Positions 37,599-49,883 of a DNA stretch of 64,000 bases are shown here, one piece after another; the first letter of the stretch is position 1; the number at the start of each line of letters is the position of its first letter. The stretch lies in contig SZWC01004882.1 of the NCBI GenBank assembly GCA_023375785.1, positions 30,447-94,446 on the forward strand. The letters are read 5' to 3'. The notes beneath the pieces are model-generated. The model was not told where the DNA came from and did not search any database. It saw only the letters and a list, made by a program, of their open reading frames with translations. This DNA is from Penium margaritaceum. Taxonomy: Eukaryota; Streptophyta; Zygnematophyceae; Desmidiales; Peniaceae. The position numbers and the translations under genes were made by a program.

Positions 37599-40500
37599 GG
37601 GGACAAAACGAGTAGATCATGGACATAGAACAGTAGCACGACGGGTACTCTATTGTCCCAGCGTAGGAAGCGGGAGGGATCAAACACACTCTGCGTGAAC
37701 CCCCCGGTTGTAAGGGTCTGACTGATCTCTTTTTTCCAGCACCGTGGTGCTTGATTTAGTCTATAGAGGGCAGTAAGAATCAGACAGACGCAATCTGTTC
37801 CATCCTTAAACCCTTCTGGTTGTTTTACATACAGTTCCTCTTCTAGAGGGCCATTAAAAAATGTGTTCTTGACATCCATTTGATGAATTTCCCAATCTTC
37901 ATGGGCTGCCACACACAACAGTACTTGGCCGGTGCCGTACTTGTCCACTGGGGCATAAGTTTTAGTGAAATCTTGTCCTGGAATTTGATGGAACCCCTTT
38001 CCTACCAGTCTAGCTTTGTACTTTTCGATTAGACCAGCCAGGTTCCTCTTGAGCTTGAAGATCCACTTCACATGGATGGCCTTTCGGCCAGGTGGAAGGG
38101 GTACAAGCTCAAACACCTTATGCTCCAGAAGCGCGTTAATCTCCCACTCAGTTGCATCAGCACGCCCCCTTGCCACAGACAAGGTCAGGGGCTCCACCTG
38201 TTGGTGCTGAGTGGAGTTGGGACCAGCCATGTGATAGAACTGTTGATAACTCACGCGTGGGATGTCCCTCAGATTGCACTTCACCGGTTCTGGTGCCGGT
38301 GTTTTTCCCGAACTCTCGGTTGAGGGATCACTTTGCAGTTCAGGGAGTGCCTGAGGGGCACTTGACTCAGTGCTCGCCAGATCGGTGGGTGTTAGGAGCT
38401 CTCTGGGCACGGATTTGTCCTCATCCCGCCCCTGTGTCACAACGCATGTGGGGACTGTGACTTGCTGTGGGACGAGCACTGGAAAACTCACATAGTGGGG
38501 GTAGTGCTCATAATTGGTCAGGTCGGGCACGTGCCACAAGGTGCGGAATTGCTTGTATGGCAAGTGCTCCAAGAAGAAGGCATTTTGACTCTAAAAAAAA
38601 CTGTGACTCATGGGGTCCCAGAACCTCCATGCCTTTGATGCATGTGACACTCGTACAAAGACACACCACCGACCTCTAGGACTCAGCTTGTGTTCATGTT
38701 GTGGCTTGGCGACCCAAATGCAGGCCATGGTGCCCCAGACTTGGGCGGGGCACAGATTCGCTTTTTCCTTCAACCAACGTTCCCAGGGTGTGACCGAGCG
38801 GGGCAGCGGACCTTGTGGGACCATGTTCCACACCCAGGTTATGTACTTCACTGCTTCCTCCCATAACCCAAAGGACAAACCTGATTGACTCAATAGCGTG
38901 CATAGTGCATCACCAAGTATTCTGTGCCATCTCTCAGCTACCCCGTTTTGTTGGGGAGTGTATGGTGCTGTGGTCTCATGTCCTATACCTTGCACCTTGA
39001 GTGCTGCAGTCAGTGGACCCATGAACTCTCCTCCTTTGTCAGTCTGTAGCTTCAACAACTTGTATTTTTTCTACCGTTTTGCAAGGGGTATCTATTCTGT
39101 GATGGCCTGGAGGTGTCTGACTTAGACTTGAGCAGGAATGCCCAGCAAAAGCGACTGAAGTCTTCTGTCAGTGCGAGGACATACTGAGACCCATACTGGA
39201 CTGAGGGTACGGGCATCGGACCTGTCAGATCTGCACGAACCAGTTCTAGCAGTGTAGTGCTGTCCCTGTCTGACTTGGGAAACGTCTGTCTGCGAGCCTT
39301 GCCCTCATGGCACTTCAGACATGTGTCTGCCTTGAGACCACGAGGGCAGTCCTTCAGTGTGATACCGCGTGCCGAGGAGTGCTTTTGCATGTCTGTGATA
39401 AGATCAGTATGGATGTGTGTCAGCCGTCTGTGAAGTAGATCTGTGTGCTTTGCATCAGTCACGGTGACAACATGAGCCTGTGGACGGTGAGAGTGAGTGG
39501 GAACCAAGGGAAAGAGAGTCAAGCAATAGAGCATGTAAGCATGCAAGGGCCCATCCACCAACAAATCCCAAACTGCACCATAAATCATGCATCCTTGCTG
39601 CTGCATCATTGTGGACATGTTGGCTAGGCGATCCAGCTGCCCACAAGAAAACAACTTTACTCGCAACTTAGGCACATACAAGAAACCAGTCAGCCAGATC
39701 ACTCCCCCAGGTACCTGCAATGCCACCTTCCCTACACCCTCCACCGCTAGGACTTCCCCAGAGCCGTTCTTCATATCTTCAACGTCATGCACGGCATACA
39801 ATGATGCAAACAACGACCTGTGCGGGGACATGTGGTGAGATGCAGCAGTCTCATACAACCAAAGATGCATGGGGAGGGAATTTGGTGTGGTAACATACGT
39901 ATGCCCAAGCCACTGAGTTGACGCCTGTGTCGCTGCGATCGGCTCGGGAGACTGGAGCTCCATGGGTGTGGTCCAGCCAACAGGAGGTGTTGGAGCTGGC
40001 TGCTGTGAGCCTGCCATCTCTGAGTAGATACACCATGCCCACGCAGGTGCGGGGACCGGTGTGGCAGAGTACAGCGGCACATAGAATAACCCCTAGTAGT
40101 GCGGTGGTGGCCTCTGGTAGAATGGCGATGGTAGTCCCTGGGCCACTAGAGGTGTACGTGGCAACTGCAATTAGGGTGATCCAAACGTGGCTGCTCCAAA
40201 TGGGGCTAGTGTGTATGATCCCATGGGGGCCGACCTCGACCAGGCAGGTGGCTGTAGCTGCTGATCGAGCTGAGGGCAGTGAAAATGCTGCAACTAATAG
40301 GGCTGATGCTATGCTGGCAAGGTCATGATGCGCTACAGCTGGGGGCCCGCCCTCCAGTAGTGTCCAACCTGCCCGCATTAGTTGCAGGTGCATCCTTGTA
40401 CACCCCGACCGCGGCCTCGGCCTCCGCCTGATTGTCCTCCACGGTCCTCTCCACCTCGTCCACCTCCTGTTCTAGAGCCTATAGGTGGGCCTGCCGATGC

Positions 40501-41414
40501 ATGGTGAACAAATGCGCTGGCCATGGGGGTCTCAGCCTCTCGTGCCTCCCTGCACAGAATGTCTTTGCAGTGGCGCAGTTCCTTGAAGACATCTTCCAGG
40601 TCTGTGCTCTCAATGTCAATGACACGCAATCTCCTCAACAACACCCTTTGGAACTCCCTGTAGGGTTTGTCAAGATGGAGGAGGACCGGGTCCAACCACT
40701 CCATCACTAAGAAAGACGCATCGAGCCCCAACATCCGGTGACGGATATCCATTGCTACGTACCAGTACACTGCAATGGACGTTCCCGGCTTGGGGTACAG
40801 CCTACACAGTTTGTCATGCAGTGCAATGACCAAGGCCTCATAGGGTCAAGGATCTCTGCAACATGGATTTCCAGGATCTTCGCCCTTTCTGCCAGAGCGG
40901 ATGTAGGGGGTTGCGTAGGCTTGATCGTCGGGCAACGCCAGCATGAGAGCATTGAAGGCGCAAAGGAGTACACGCTTGTTTTCATCATCAGCCGTTGGAG
41001 ACATGTAGACCTCCTCAAAGATGTGCTTGGCTGTCCATGCAAGGAAGATATCCTTCCAAGCAAGGAAGTCTCACGTGTCGAGCAGGGGAGGGGTAAGGTC
41101 CTTTTGTGTCATGACCTTCGTCAGCTCCTCCCATGTTATTGTGGTGGTGGCGGGTTGATTGGAGGGCTGGCTGCCATTGGGGTTTGAGCCAACCCCTTGG
41201 TTTGAGCAACCTTGTGGAGCAGATTCCACATTGCTCATGGCTTCCACCGTTAACCTCCTCACCCTCGGCAAGGAGAGTGATCCCTAGTGCCCTAGTGTTG
41301 CTGATGCTGCTACTGTTGCTGTTGCTGTGGCTTCTGCCTTGGCTACCCCACTCACGGGCGTCTCACGCGATGTGTCAGCTTGGCGGGTACCGCACCCAAG
41401 TTGTGCCCGGGGCG

Positions 41415-41477
41415 GTGCCCGCCATAGGCACCAGGCCTATGGCGGGTTCGCATAGGCAAACCCGCCATAGCCTATGC
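41415..41477 (-). promoter_or_regulatory. Competing hairpins in the leader of copia B
   Basis: CCCGCCATAGG (41418-41428) pairs perfectly with CCTATGGCGGG (41436-41446). The same downstream arm, as CTATGGCGGGTT (41437-41448), pairs perfectly over 12 bp with AACCCGCCATAG (41459-41470). A third pair, GCATAGGC / GCCTATGC (41450-41457 / 41470-41477), is compatible with the first hairpin but clashes with the second. It lies between primer site and gag, where LTR elements often keep packaging or dimerisation structures; that role is inferred. Confidence 0.6.
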
Positions 41478-41651
41478 AAACTGCGCTTCTCTGGCTCCTC
41501 CCCGACTGCGCTGGGTCTTGCGAGCCCTACATGACCTACTTCGGTGGCCGTGGCCTGCTGCGGCGGCAGAAAACGGAGCCGTTACCGTTCAGGGCCATGC
41601 ATCGATTTCACAGATTTTGCTGGCTATGGATCGCCGCACCCAGCGTACTGG

Positions 41652-41663
41652 GCTTTGTTACCA
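41652..41663 (-). promoter_or_regulatory. Primer binding site of copia B (tRNA 3'-end type)
   Basis: The minus strand reads TGGTAACAAAGC right after the 5' LTR. It matches 10 of 12 bases of TGGTATCAGAGC, the site complementary to the 3' end of initiator tRNA-Met used by most plant LTR elements. Confidence 0.75.
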
Positions 41664-42229
41664 TAAGCAGAATGACCCGATTCTATTGCAACTTGTTTCA
41701 TAATAAATGTTGCAGCATTGAGTGAGTTAAGGTTGGGTGAGTGAAGGCCATGGTTTGCCGTCGCACTAACACCAGGTCATAGGAGGGGACAGACAACAAC
41801 TATGCAGGGTGGGGCTCACTAATTGCGTCCACCCATCGGCCGGCGAGTGAAACTTGCCAGCGCTGATCTTTCTAGAGTGCAAAAATCCCACGTGCAACTC
41901 TTAAACCTGCTCTAGGACGGTTCCCAGTTTGCGCACTTACTATGCCAGTCAGAAATACCCAGCCACGACTTCGAGGTCTAGTCTAGGTCTTCGAACATAA
42001 ACATTCAGCATGAAGGATCATAGAAAAGGCAAGACTAAACTAGGTCACCATAGGCTAGTCCAGCAATAGCCATGGGTGAAGAAGATTGAGCTAGGGCATT
42101 GCTATTGAGAGGGAATCCAACACAGGTGGGAGAAGAGCAGATGTGTCGTGTGCTTGACGCTGACTCCCGCACTCATTGTGCGTCACCTCCGCTCTCTGAG
42201 CCAGCATGCCTTGACAGGGAGGATTAAGA
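41664..42229 (-). repeat. 5' LTR of copia B
   Basis: Pairs with 35767-36337. On the plus strand it starts TAAGCAGAATGA and ends GGATTAAGA; the target duplication AGGAC follows. Confidence 0.88.
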
Positions 42230-42248
42230 AGGACGTTACTAGGGCGCA
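42230..42248 (-). repeat. 19-bp satellite remnant between copia B and gypsy C
   Basis: The right AGGAC of B plus GTTACTAGGGCGCA, in CAACTAG orientation. It shows that B and C entered the same satellite array less than two units apart. Confidence 0.85.
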
Positions 42249-43159
42249 TGTTATGGGAGGCCCCGGTTGAAGTAGTGATTATGTCATCATGCTGAATTCA
42301 GATATACGTTTTGATGGTTTCACTTTATTTTACGTGAAAACCTGTGTGGAATCGGTCCAAGAGCTGGGTCCTTTGGTCCAGGGACAAGAAGGATATGGCT
42401 GTGCAAAGATGGGAGGCACACCTCCAAAAAAAGGAGACATACCGTTTTTACCCCAAGCACGACCGAGCGACTTCCTCGCCAACTACAGTCAAAGCACCCC
42501 TAGATTGACCCTCATCCAATGAGGCAAGGTTCATTGGGGTCCATGTGTGCTTTGGGATGGCAACTGGAGGTACATTCGCAGGCAAGGGCACTTCGGACGA
42601 CCATGATTCCCGTTAGCAGTGCTACCAGCGGCAGTCACGGGTGGTGCACTCAAACGGCTATACCATAGCCAGTTTTCTATGGATTGAGGCGTTCTTTGGT
42701 GCGTTAGAAAGCTCACGTATCATACTACATATTTCATGTGTCATTCACATGATTGTACCCTAGTAGGTGGATTCAGAGCACCGAGGGGCCATTCATTGGC
42801 TCATAGGGGCTAGCTCATAGGGTTTTTTCTTGGCATGCCAATCCAAACCAAGGAATTTGTATATTTCCTTGTACTGATCTATCAAGTCTAAGGATTCATT
42901 CCTTATCAGAAATCCTTGTACTTCAAGCATTTCCTTGCATACGTTCATTCGATCATACAAGTCTTCCGTAGTGCATCTTGGTGCAATCGTCATTAGGAAA
43001 GTCACATAGCGGGAACCTTGGTTACTAGCAACAACCTTGTTGCTAGGAGAGGGTCGTGCGGCATCTCAAGGATTGGTCGGACACACCAAGGGGTCGAGGG
43101 TGGGAGGTTTATCCCAAGGGCTCAGCGTGTGACCGTCACGCCGGACGCCCCTCCGTTCA
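42249..43159 (+). repeat. 5' LTR of gypsy C
   Basis: Starts TGTTATGGGAGG and ends CCGTTCA. It aligns with 47679-48600; shared landmarks include CTGAATTCAGATA, CACCTCCAAAAAAA and TTCTTTGGTGCGTT. Confidence 0.92.
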
Positions 43160-43163
43160 CGTT

Positions 43164-43177
43164 TGGTATCAGAGCAC
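43164..43177 (+). promoter_or_regulatory. Primer binding site of gypsy C
   Basis: TGGTATCAGAGCAC, four bases after the LTR end: the standard plant LTR-element site complementary to the 3' end of initiator tRNA-Met. Confidence 0.92.
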
Positions 43178-43388
43178 ATGGACGTTCGACAGATCGGCCA
43201 CAACTGCGTTTGGCCAAAAATTCTTTGTTGTAACCAAAAGCATAGTAGCAGCGGCATACAACCAATCTTTCCTCATAGAAGAGATCTGGCGTGCTCTTGA
43301 TGAGTTGTGTCAAGAGAACCAGCAGCTGTGTGCATAGGTTGAGGCAAGGTACATCAGCCAAGGAAGTAGTGCCTTCAGAGGAGTCGTA

Positions 43389-46300
43389 TTGGCATCCGCA
43401 CCTACCTTTCGGCGGCCCAAGCTGAAGGAGCAAGAGTTGTATACTGGCAAGGGTAGGGCGCGAGAGTGGCTCTTCACGGTGAAACAGTACTTTACGATGT
43501 TGGGAGCTCCTATGGAAGAAGATGCCACAAGATTGGATTATGCACCTACGCTGCTCGAAAGAATGACGCTACAGTGGTGGTCAACATTGAGCCGGTGGAA
43601 CGCCGCTGGGTTGCCGGATGGGCTAGGGACTGGAATATTGGTTCAGCCATTGTTGAGTCTACCAATGGGGCGAGAAGTGCAACTCGGTATGCGAGTATTG
43701 ACGAAGAAGCAAGAGACCTGGGAGCAGTTTGAGACGATGCTCCCGGCGCGTTTTGACCTCCTCAATGGCAGCCAAGTCGTACATGACAATATCAAAAACA
43801 TCAAGCAAGGCGGATCGGTCCAGGATTACACCAGACACTTCATGGCTTTGGCAGCTCATATCGACGACCTCTGGGACGCGGAGGCATACGACTGCTACCA
43901 TGACGACCTGAAGCAGCTCGTCCAACGTGAACTCATGGTACTTGGGTTGCAGACCTTCATGGAGCGGGTTTTGGCGGTGGAGCACATCTACACGGTAAGC
44001 TGCAATACACGCCAGACCAGCTACACAACACAACCATGGGTCAAGCAGACGGGTCAAGATCTTTCCATGGAGGTGGATGCAATCCAAGCCGGGCAGCAGG
44101 ACACGAGAAGAATGCAAGGACCAAGAGGCAAGTGTTGTGCTTGTGGTGAGGAAGGTCATCGCAAGTGGGATTGCCCCAACCGTAAGGCACATAATGGAAA
44201 CGGGGAGTAACAGTGAGAAGGGGACGACCTACTGCTGCATGTCTTCTGTCTGCAAGGGACAACACTAGTCCTGAAAAGCTTTTGCCAATTAGGGAGCCAA
44301 GGATTATCTTGGAGCTGGCTTTTGAGATTCCGCATGGGAATTTCAACGGTCCAAGGAAGCTACGCGGTTTGGTGGACAACAGCGCAAGCCATAGCTTCTT
44401 CAATGATAGGTTGACGACGACGTTGGAGTTTGTACGGCAGCCGAGGATGTCAGCCAAAGCACGACAGGTGTGAGGAGTGGTGGAGTGCGGCAGGCCTCTC
44501 GTCAGAAACAAGGTCCACATGGCTGAGTTGGTATACAACATGGAGTTCCACACTTAGCCTGTGGATGATTATGACTACTTGATCAGCCGGGATTAGTTGT
44601 ACGCTTAGAATCCAGAGATGGATTGGAGGTGCAACAGAGTGGTAATGAAGGCGAGCGGGAAGAATCTCACTTTACCGTTATGGCAGGGTGAGGGGAAAGT
44701 TTTTGATGTGGTTGAAGCGGGGAAGCAAATGTGCGTCATCAACTTATAGTAGTTGAAGCAGTGTGAGCACAAGGGTGGCTAGGTCTACCTGGCTTGGGTG
44801 TGTCCACAAGAAGCAGCAGAGCAATAGATTGCACTAGTGGAAGCAACGGATGGAAAACCAATGGATGGACAACCAACGGAAGGCAAGGGGGCTCCACAGT
44901 TGCCTCTTAGTTTCGGGGAGGTGTTCAAGGAGTTCAGGCACATATTTCCTCAAGGAATTGCCAAAAGGGATGCCGTCGCAGCGCGACATTGATCACAAGA
45001 TAGAGGTGGTTCCAGGGTTGTCACCAACGGTGTGGTCCTACAACCGAATGAGCATAGCAGAGCTCAAGAAGCAGTTGGGGGAGTTGGTAGACTAGGACTT
45101 CATTCGGCTGTTGGTGCCTCCAAATGCAACGCTGGTGCGGGTTGCCAAGAAGAAATCGGAAGAGCTGCGGAAGTGTGTGGACTGCCGGGCGCTGAACAAC
45201 ATCATGGTAAAGAATTGCTACCCGGTTCCATAGGCCGAGGAGTTGTTCGACCAGCTACAAGGTGTGCGTGTCTTCAGCAAAGTGAACCGTAGGTCAGGGT
45301 ATCACCAAATCCGCATTGCAGAGGACAATGTGGCAAAGACCGTGTTTGGGACGCGCTATGGACACTTCGAGTATCTTGTGACACATTTTGGGCTAATGAA
45401 TGCTCCTACTACGTTCATGGCACTGATGAGCGAGATGTTCCATCTCTCCTTGGACCAGTCCATGGTCATCTTCCTCGATGACATCATTGTGTACTCGCGG
45501 ATGATAGAGGAGCACCAAGAGCATCTACGCACAGTGATGGAAGTGTTGAGAAATGAGCGGCTGTTGCCAAACTCAGCACGAGTGAATTTTCCAAGCAAGA
45601 GGTGGAGTTCCTCGGGCACATTTTCAGTGAGAGGAGGATCCGCATGGATCCAGAGAAGGTAGAAACAGAGAGGGACTGGCCAGAGCTAGCATGCGTGCGT
45701 GACATCCAGGTTTTTAGGGTCTACAAACTACTACCAGAGGTTTTTTTCGGGGGCATGCGGCAATGGGAACACCCTTGACAGACTTGCTCAAGAAGGGACG
45801 CCAATGGGAGAGGATTGCAAAGGAAGGACAAGTCTTCGGTGCAATGAAGGCTACCATGTATGAGGCACCGGTGTTGGTGCATCCGGACACAAGCAAGGAA
45901 TACGTGTTGGCAATGGGCACAAGTGACTATGCAATCGGCAGGGTGCTCATGCAAGACCAAAGAACTGGTTGTTGTCCATTATGCATTGCTCCAAGAAGTT
46001 GAAATTGACAGAGCTCAACTACCCAATCCACAAGAAGGAGATGCTCCCGGTGGTCCGGACATTCAAGCAGTGGAGGTGCTACCTCAAGGCGCAACAGTGT
46101 GGGATGCACACGGACCACGATGTGCTCAAGCACTTCAAGTCGCAGCCAAACCTGAGGCGTCTTTAAGTAGGATGAGGCTACTGGAGGACGGCTTCAACTA
46201 TGAGTTCCAGTACAAACCAGGGAGGATCAACCCAGTAGATCCGCTTTCGCGTCGCCCGGACTTGGGCGTGCATGCGATCACAGTGCTGGCGGGATCTCCA

Positions 46301-47650
46301 AGTGTTCACAGCCTATTTGCTCACAAACATGTGGAAGACCGGGACTTTGCTGGGAGTATGGTGAAAGTATGCAAGTGGGATGGCCATTATTGGCGGCATG
46401 GGAAGGGGAACCCAATTGTGGTACGGTGGAGTGTGTCATTGCAATAGGCATTGTTGGAGGAAGCACACGACTTGTACTACAGTGGTCATTTTGGCCATAA
46501 TAAGACCTTCACAATGCTTGCACGGCATTCTTGGTGGGCAACAATGGGAGCACATTACAAGGATTACTTGAGCAACTGGGATACATGCCAAAGAATCAAG
46601 TCAAGGAAAGGAGGTGCGCTAAGAGAGATGCAGCCGCTACCGGTGCCAGAGCTCCCGTGGTCGTACATCTCACTAAACTTTGTGGCAGATGTTCCACGAG
46701 GTGCAATGGGAAACACCATAGTGCTGCTGATGGTGGTGGACTGGTCCAGCAAGATGGTGTAATTCATACCATACGCAAAGAAGGTCACGCCAGCGGAGAT
46801 GGCTCAACTTCTCTTGCAACATATCATCAAACTTCACGGGGTGCCAAAGTACATGGTCTTAGACCGTGACCTGCGCTTCACCTCCCGCTTCTGGGAGGAA
46901 CTCCTCAAGAATCTGGACACCCGTGTGGCTCTTTAATTGGCCTACCATCTACAAACGGATGGCCAAACTGAGTGCACCAATCAGACCATGGAGCGGTTTT
47001 TGTGGGGGATCTTCGAGCCGGATGATGAGAGATGGGAACGCAAGATCCCGGTAGCTGAGTTTTCCTACAACTCAGCGATGCATGCCTTGACAGAGAGATC
47101 TCCTTTTTAGGTGGTGTTACGAGTTGCAACCTGCATGTCCCTCAGACATGGCGACGGGATCTGACCTTCCCGTGATGTAGGAGTTTGCAAATAAATTCAT
47201 GGAAGCATGGTGGGATGTGCATGGCGTGCTTCACAAGGCCCAGCACCAGATGAAGTGGCAAGGGTGTTGCTAGGCTCGTGAAACCTGCAGCTGGCGGGAA
47301 TGGGAAGCGACAAGCTCAAGCCTTGGTGGGTGGACCCTTTCCATGTCAAGGAGAAGCGGTCCGCGATGAGCTACGAGTTGGAGCTGCCAGACCACTATGT
47401 GATCTTTCCTGCATTCCATTCTTCTCTCCTCAAGGCCTACAAGGAGCCGGATGTGCAGTTCTAAGCGTGTGGACAGGCTCCTTCTCCACCCTGGAGAAGA
47501 TTCGTAGGCACCGTTTGCAAGGCAACAGGTAGCAGTACTTGGTGCAATGGCTTAGCTATTGGGATGACAACAACAAATTTATTCCCAAAGCCGATTTCCA
47601 CAGGGGTGATGCAGTCAAAGCCATCCTCCGAGCGTACCAGGAGCGCACAG
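43389..47650 (+). pseudogene. gag-pol remnant of gypsy C, with chromodomain
   Basis: Fossil polyprotein. Landmarks are a gag with LQWWSTLSRWN, FETMLPARFDLLN and the knuckle CCACGEEGHRKWDC; protease LRGLVDNSASHSFF; RT ELRKCVDCRALNNI, RSGYHQIRIAEDNVAKTVF and IFLDDIIVYS; integrase HFGHNKTFTMLARHSWW and HGVPKYMVLDRDLRFTSRFW; and the end segment YLVQWLSYWDDNNKFIP, which fits a chromodomain core (YLVKWKGYxxxxNTWEP). Not intact. Confidence 0.9.
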
Positions 47651-47678
47651 GGACGGTGCATCCACGAAGGGGGGATGA

Positions 47679-48600
47679 TGTTTTGGGAACCGCCGGTCCA
47701 TGCGGTGATTACGTCATCATTCTGAATTCAGATACATGTTTCGATCCTTTCACTATTTTCTACATGAAAATCCGTATGAAATTAACTCAAGAACTGGGTC
47801 ATTTGGTATGGGGACAAGAAAGATATGGCCATGCAAAGGTGGGAAGTGCACCTCCAAAAAAATAGGAGACATACTGGTTCAACCCGAGCACGACGGAGCG
47901 ACTTTCTCGCCCATTGTAGCCGAGGCATCCCAAGATGGATGCTAATCTAATGAGGTAATGTTCATTGGGGTCCATGGGCACTTTGGGGTGGCGACTGGTG
48001 GTGCATTTGCAGGCAAGGGTGCTTCGGGCGGCAGTGACCTCAGCTGGCAGTGCTGCCAACAGTAGTCATGGGTGGAGCACTCAAACGGTCATAACTCAGC
48101 TGTTTTTACATGGATTGAGGCATTCTTTGGTGCGTTGGAAAAATCACAACACGTACTAAATTATACATGTTATTTGTTTGATTGCACTCCAGTAGGATGC
48201 TTCCGAGCGCCGATGAACTCTCGGCTGGCTCATAGGAGCAGGTACATAAGGAGGCCTAGGGGTTGTTTTAGGCATGCCAAACTTATCCAAGGACTTTGTA
48301 TGTTTCATTTTACTGATCTATCAAGTATAATGATTCATTCCTTGTCCAAAACTCCTTGTAATCCAAGAATTGCCTTGTACACGTCCATTAGATCCCACAA
48401 GTCTTCAGCGGCGCACCTATGTGTAAGCGCCATTGGGAGAGTGGCATGGCAGGAACCTCGGTCATTAGCGGGTGGCCTTGCTCCTAGGAAAGGGTCGTGC
48501 ATCATTTCAAGGGTTGGCCAGACACACCAAGGGAACAAGGGTGGGAGGCTTATCCCAAGGGCTTGGTGTGTGACCATCACGTTGGGAGCCCCTCAGTTCA
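47679..48600 (+). repeat. 3' LTR of gypsy C
   Basis: Preceded by the purine tract GAAGGGGGGATGA; starts TGTTTTGGGAAC and ends CAGTTCA. The satellite resumes directly after it. Confidence 0.92.
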
Positions 48601-49453
48601 GAGCACAAATAGGGTTCAAATAGGATGCAGCCAAGGTGCAACAAAGGCACAACTTGGGTGCAACTACGGTGGATCTCGGGCGCAAGTACGGGGTTACCAG
48701 TGTGCAACCAGAGTGCAACTGGGTCACAACAAGGACACAACTAGGGGACAACTAGGATGAAACTAGGGACCAACTAGGGCACAACTAGGGCGCAACAAGG
48801 GCGCAACTGGCGCATAGCTAGGGCGCAACTAGGGCACAAATAAGGCACAAGTAGAGCGCATCTAGGACCCAACTAGGACGCAACGGGGGCACAATCAAGA
48901 CACGACTAGGGACCATATAGAACACAACTAGGGTGCAACTAGGACACAACTAGGACACAACTAGGCCACAACTAGGGGGCAAATGAACGCAACAAGGGTG
49001 CAACAAGGGCACAAAAAGAGTGTAACTTGGGCACAACGAGGGCGAAACTAGGGCATAAGTAGGCTACAACTAGGGAACAACTAGGGCGGAACTAGGGTGC
49101 AACTAAACACAAATAGGATGGAACCAAGGGACAACTAGAGTGCAACTATGGCATAACTAGGCTGCAACTAGGGTGCTCCAAGGGCGCAACTAGGGTGCCA
49201 TTGAGTCCCAAGTAAGGCGCAACGAGGTCGTGACTTGGGCGCAACTAGGACGCAACTAGGCACAATCTGGGGGCAACTTGGATGCATCTAGGATGCAACT
49301 AGGGTGCAACTGGAACACAACAAGGGGGCAACTATAATAGATCTAGGAAGCAAACATGACGCAACCGCGTGCAACCATAGCGCAACAAGGGCTTAACTAG
49401 GGTACACCTAGGACACAACTAGGATGAAACTAGGACGTAATGAGGGTCCAACT
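48601..49453 (-). repeat. 11-bp satellite block, CAACTAG orientation
   Basis: About 77 units. The last five bases, CAACT (49449-49453), are the left target duplication of the solo LTR. Confidence 0.92.
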
Positions 49454-49883
49454 TGTTGGGAAAGGAGCCATCCTGTTCAGTTTCAGGTCCACAAGAGCAA
49501 GTTCCAGGAAACTACCAGATTCCTGCTTCGATTGTCAATCCAACTTCACCATTGGAAAGATCATGTGGAAAATTGTCTACGGTCCAAGTTTCAGGCCGAT
49601 CCAACGGTCGGATTGGGAGATATGAATTTTTTAAGTTTCCGGGGTCATCGACCGTCGATATCTGGGTGACCATGGGCGATGGCTCCATGCCTTAGCCTGA
49701 GAAAAGAAAAAGGCAAGAGGTCCAGGGTCAACACCTGATGGGAGAAATATCCAAACGGTCTTTTTCATCTGGGGCCCGTCTTCGAAGAATATTGTGCTTT
49801 CGCATAGCCCGCGCGCCGCATTTTCTGACCGGCTTGTGTGTTTACAGCTCCAGAGCCCTTGCGAACGGGCCCCTGGCGCAAAA

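Larger units (their letters stand above)
36370..41270 (-). pseudogene. gag-pol remnant of copia B
   Basis: Fossil polyprotein. Landmarks are a gag Gly/Arg-rich tail (RGGEDRGGQSGGGRGRG), the protease-type segment WLYETAASHHMS, pre-integrase DLLHRRLTHIH, integrase LELVRADLTGPMPVPS and TDKGGEFMGPL, RT MDVKNTFFNGPLEEELYVKQ, and RNase H GFCDSDYARDCQ plus VAEAEYMALDEAECEGIWL. Copia order on the minus strand. Not intact. Confidence 0.88.
35767..42229 (-). mobile_element. Ty1/copia LTR retrotransposon B, minus strand, broken, with an internal assembly gap
   Basis: A 6.46-kb element flanked by AGGAC (35762-35766 and 42230-42234); removing it restores a continuous satellite. LTRs are 35767-36337 (3' LTR) and 41664-42229 (5' LTR). 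Reading the minus strand: primer site at 41663-41652, structured leader with competing hairpins, gag (about 41270-40380, ending in a Gly/Arg-rich tail), protease region (about 39960-39700), integrase (about 39430-38590), reverse transcriptase (about 38300-37340) and RNase H (about 37100-36370). A few breaks are visible; the N-gap at 37472-37561 hides part of the RT. The LTRs agree at about 87% over a 77-bp stretch counted by eye, so B is probably younger than A. Confidence 0.92.
42249..48600 (+). mobile_element. Ty3/gypsy chromovirus-type LTR retrotransposon C, complete in outline, broken
   Basis: A 6,352-bp element with LTRs of 911 and 922 bp and near-identical flanks GCGCA (42244-42248) / GAGCA (48601-48605), 4 of 5 matching. 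Parts in order: tRNA-Met primer site at 43164, gag (about 43390-44210, CCHC knuckle near 44133-44177), protease (about 44290-44430), reverse transcriptase (about 44980-45650), RNase H (about 45720-46260), integrase (about 46420-47120), integrase C-terminal region (about 47290-47460) and a chromodomain-like segment (about 47505-47650). PR-RT-RH-IN order defines gypsy; the terminal chromodomain points to chromoviruses. Many breaks, around ten. The LTRs agree at about 82% over 51 bp counted by eye, so it is old. Confidence 0.93.
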
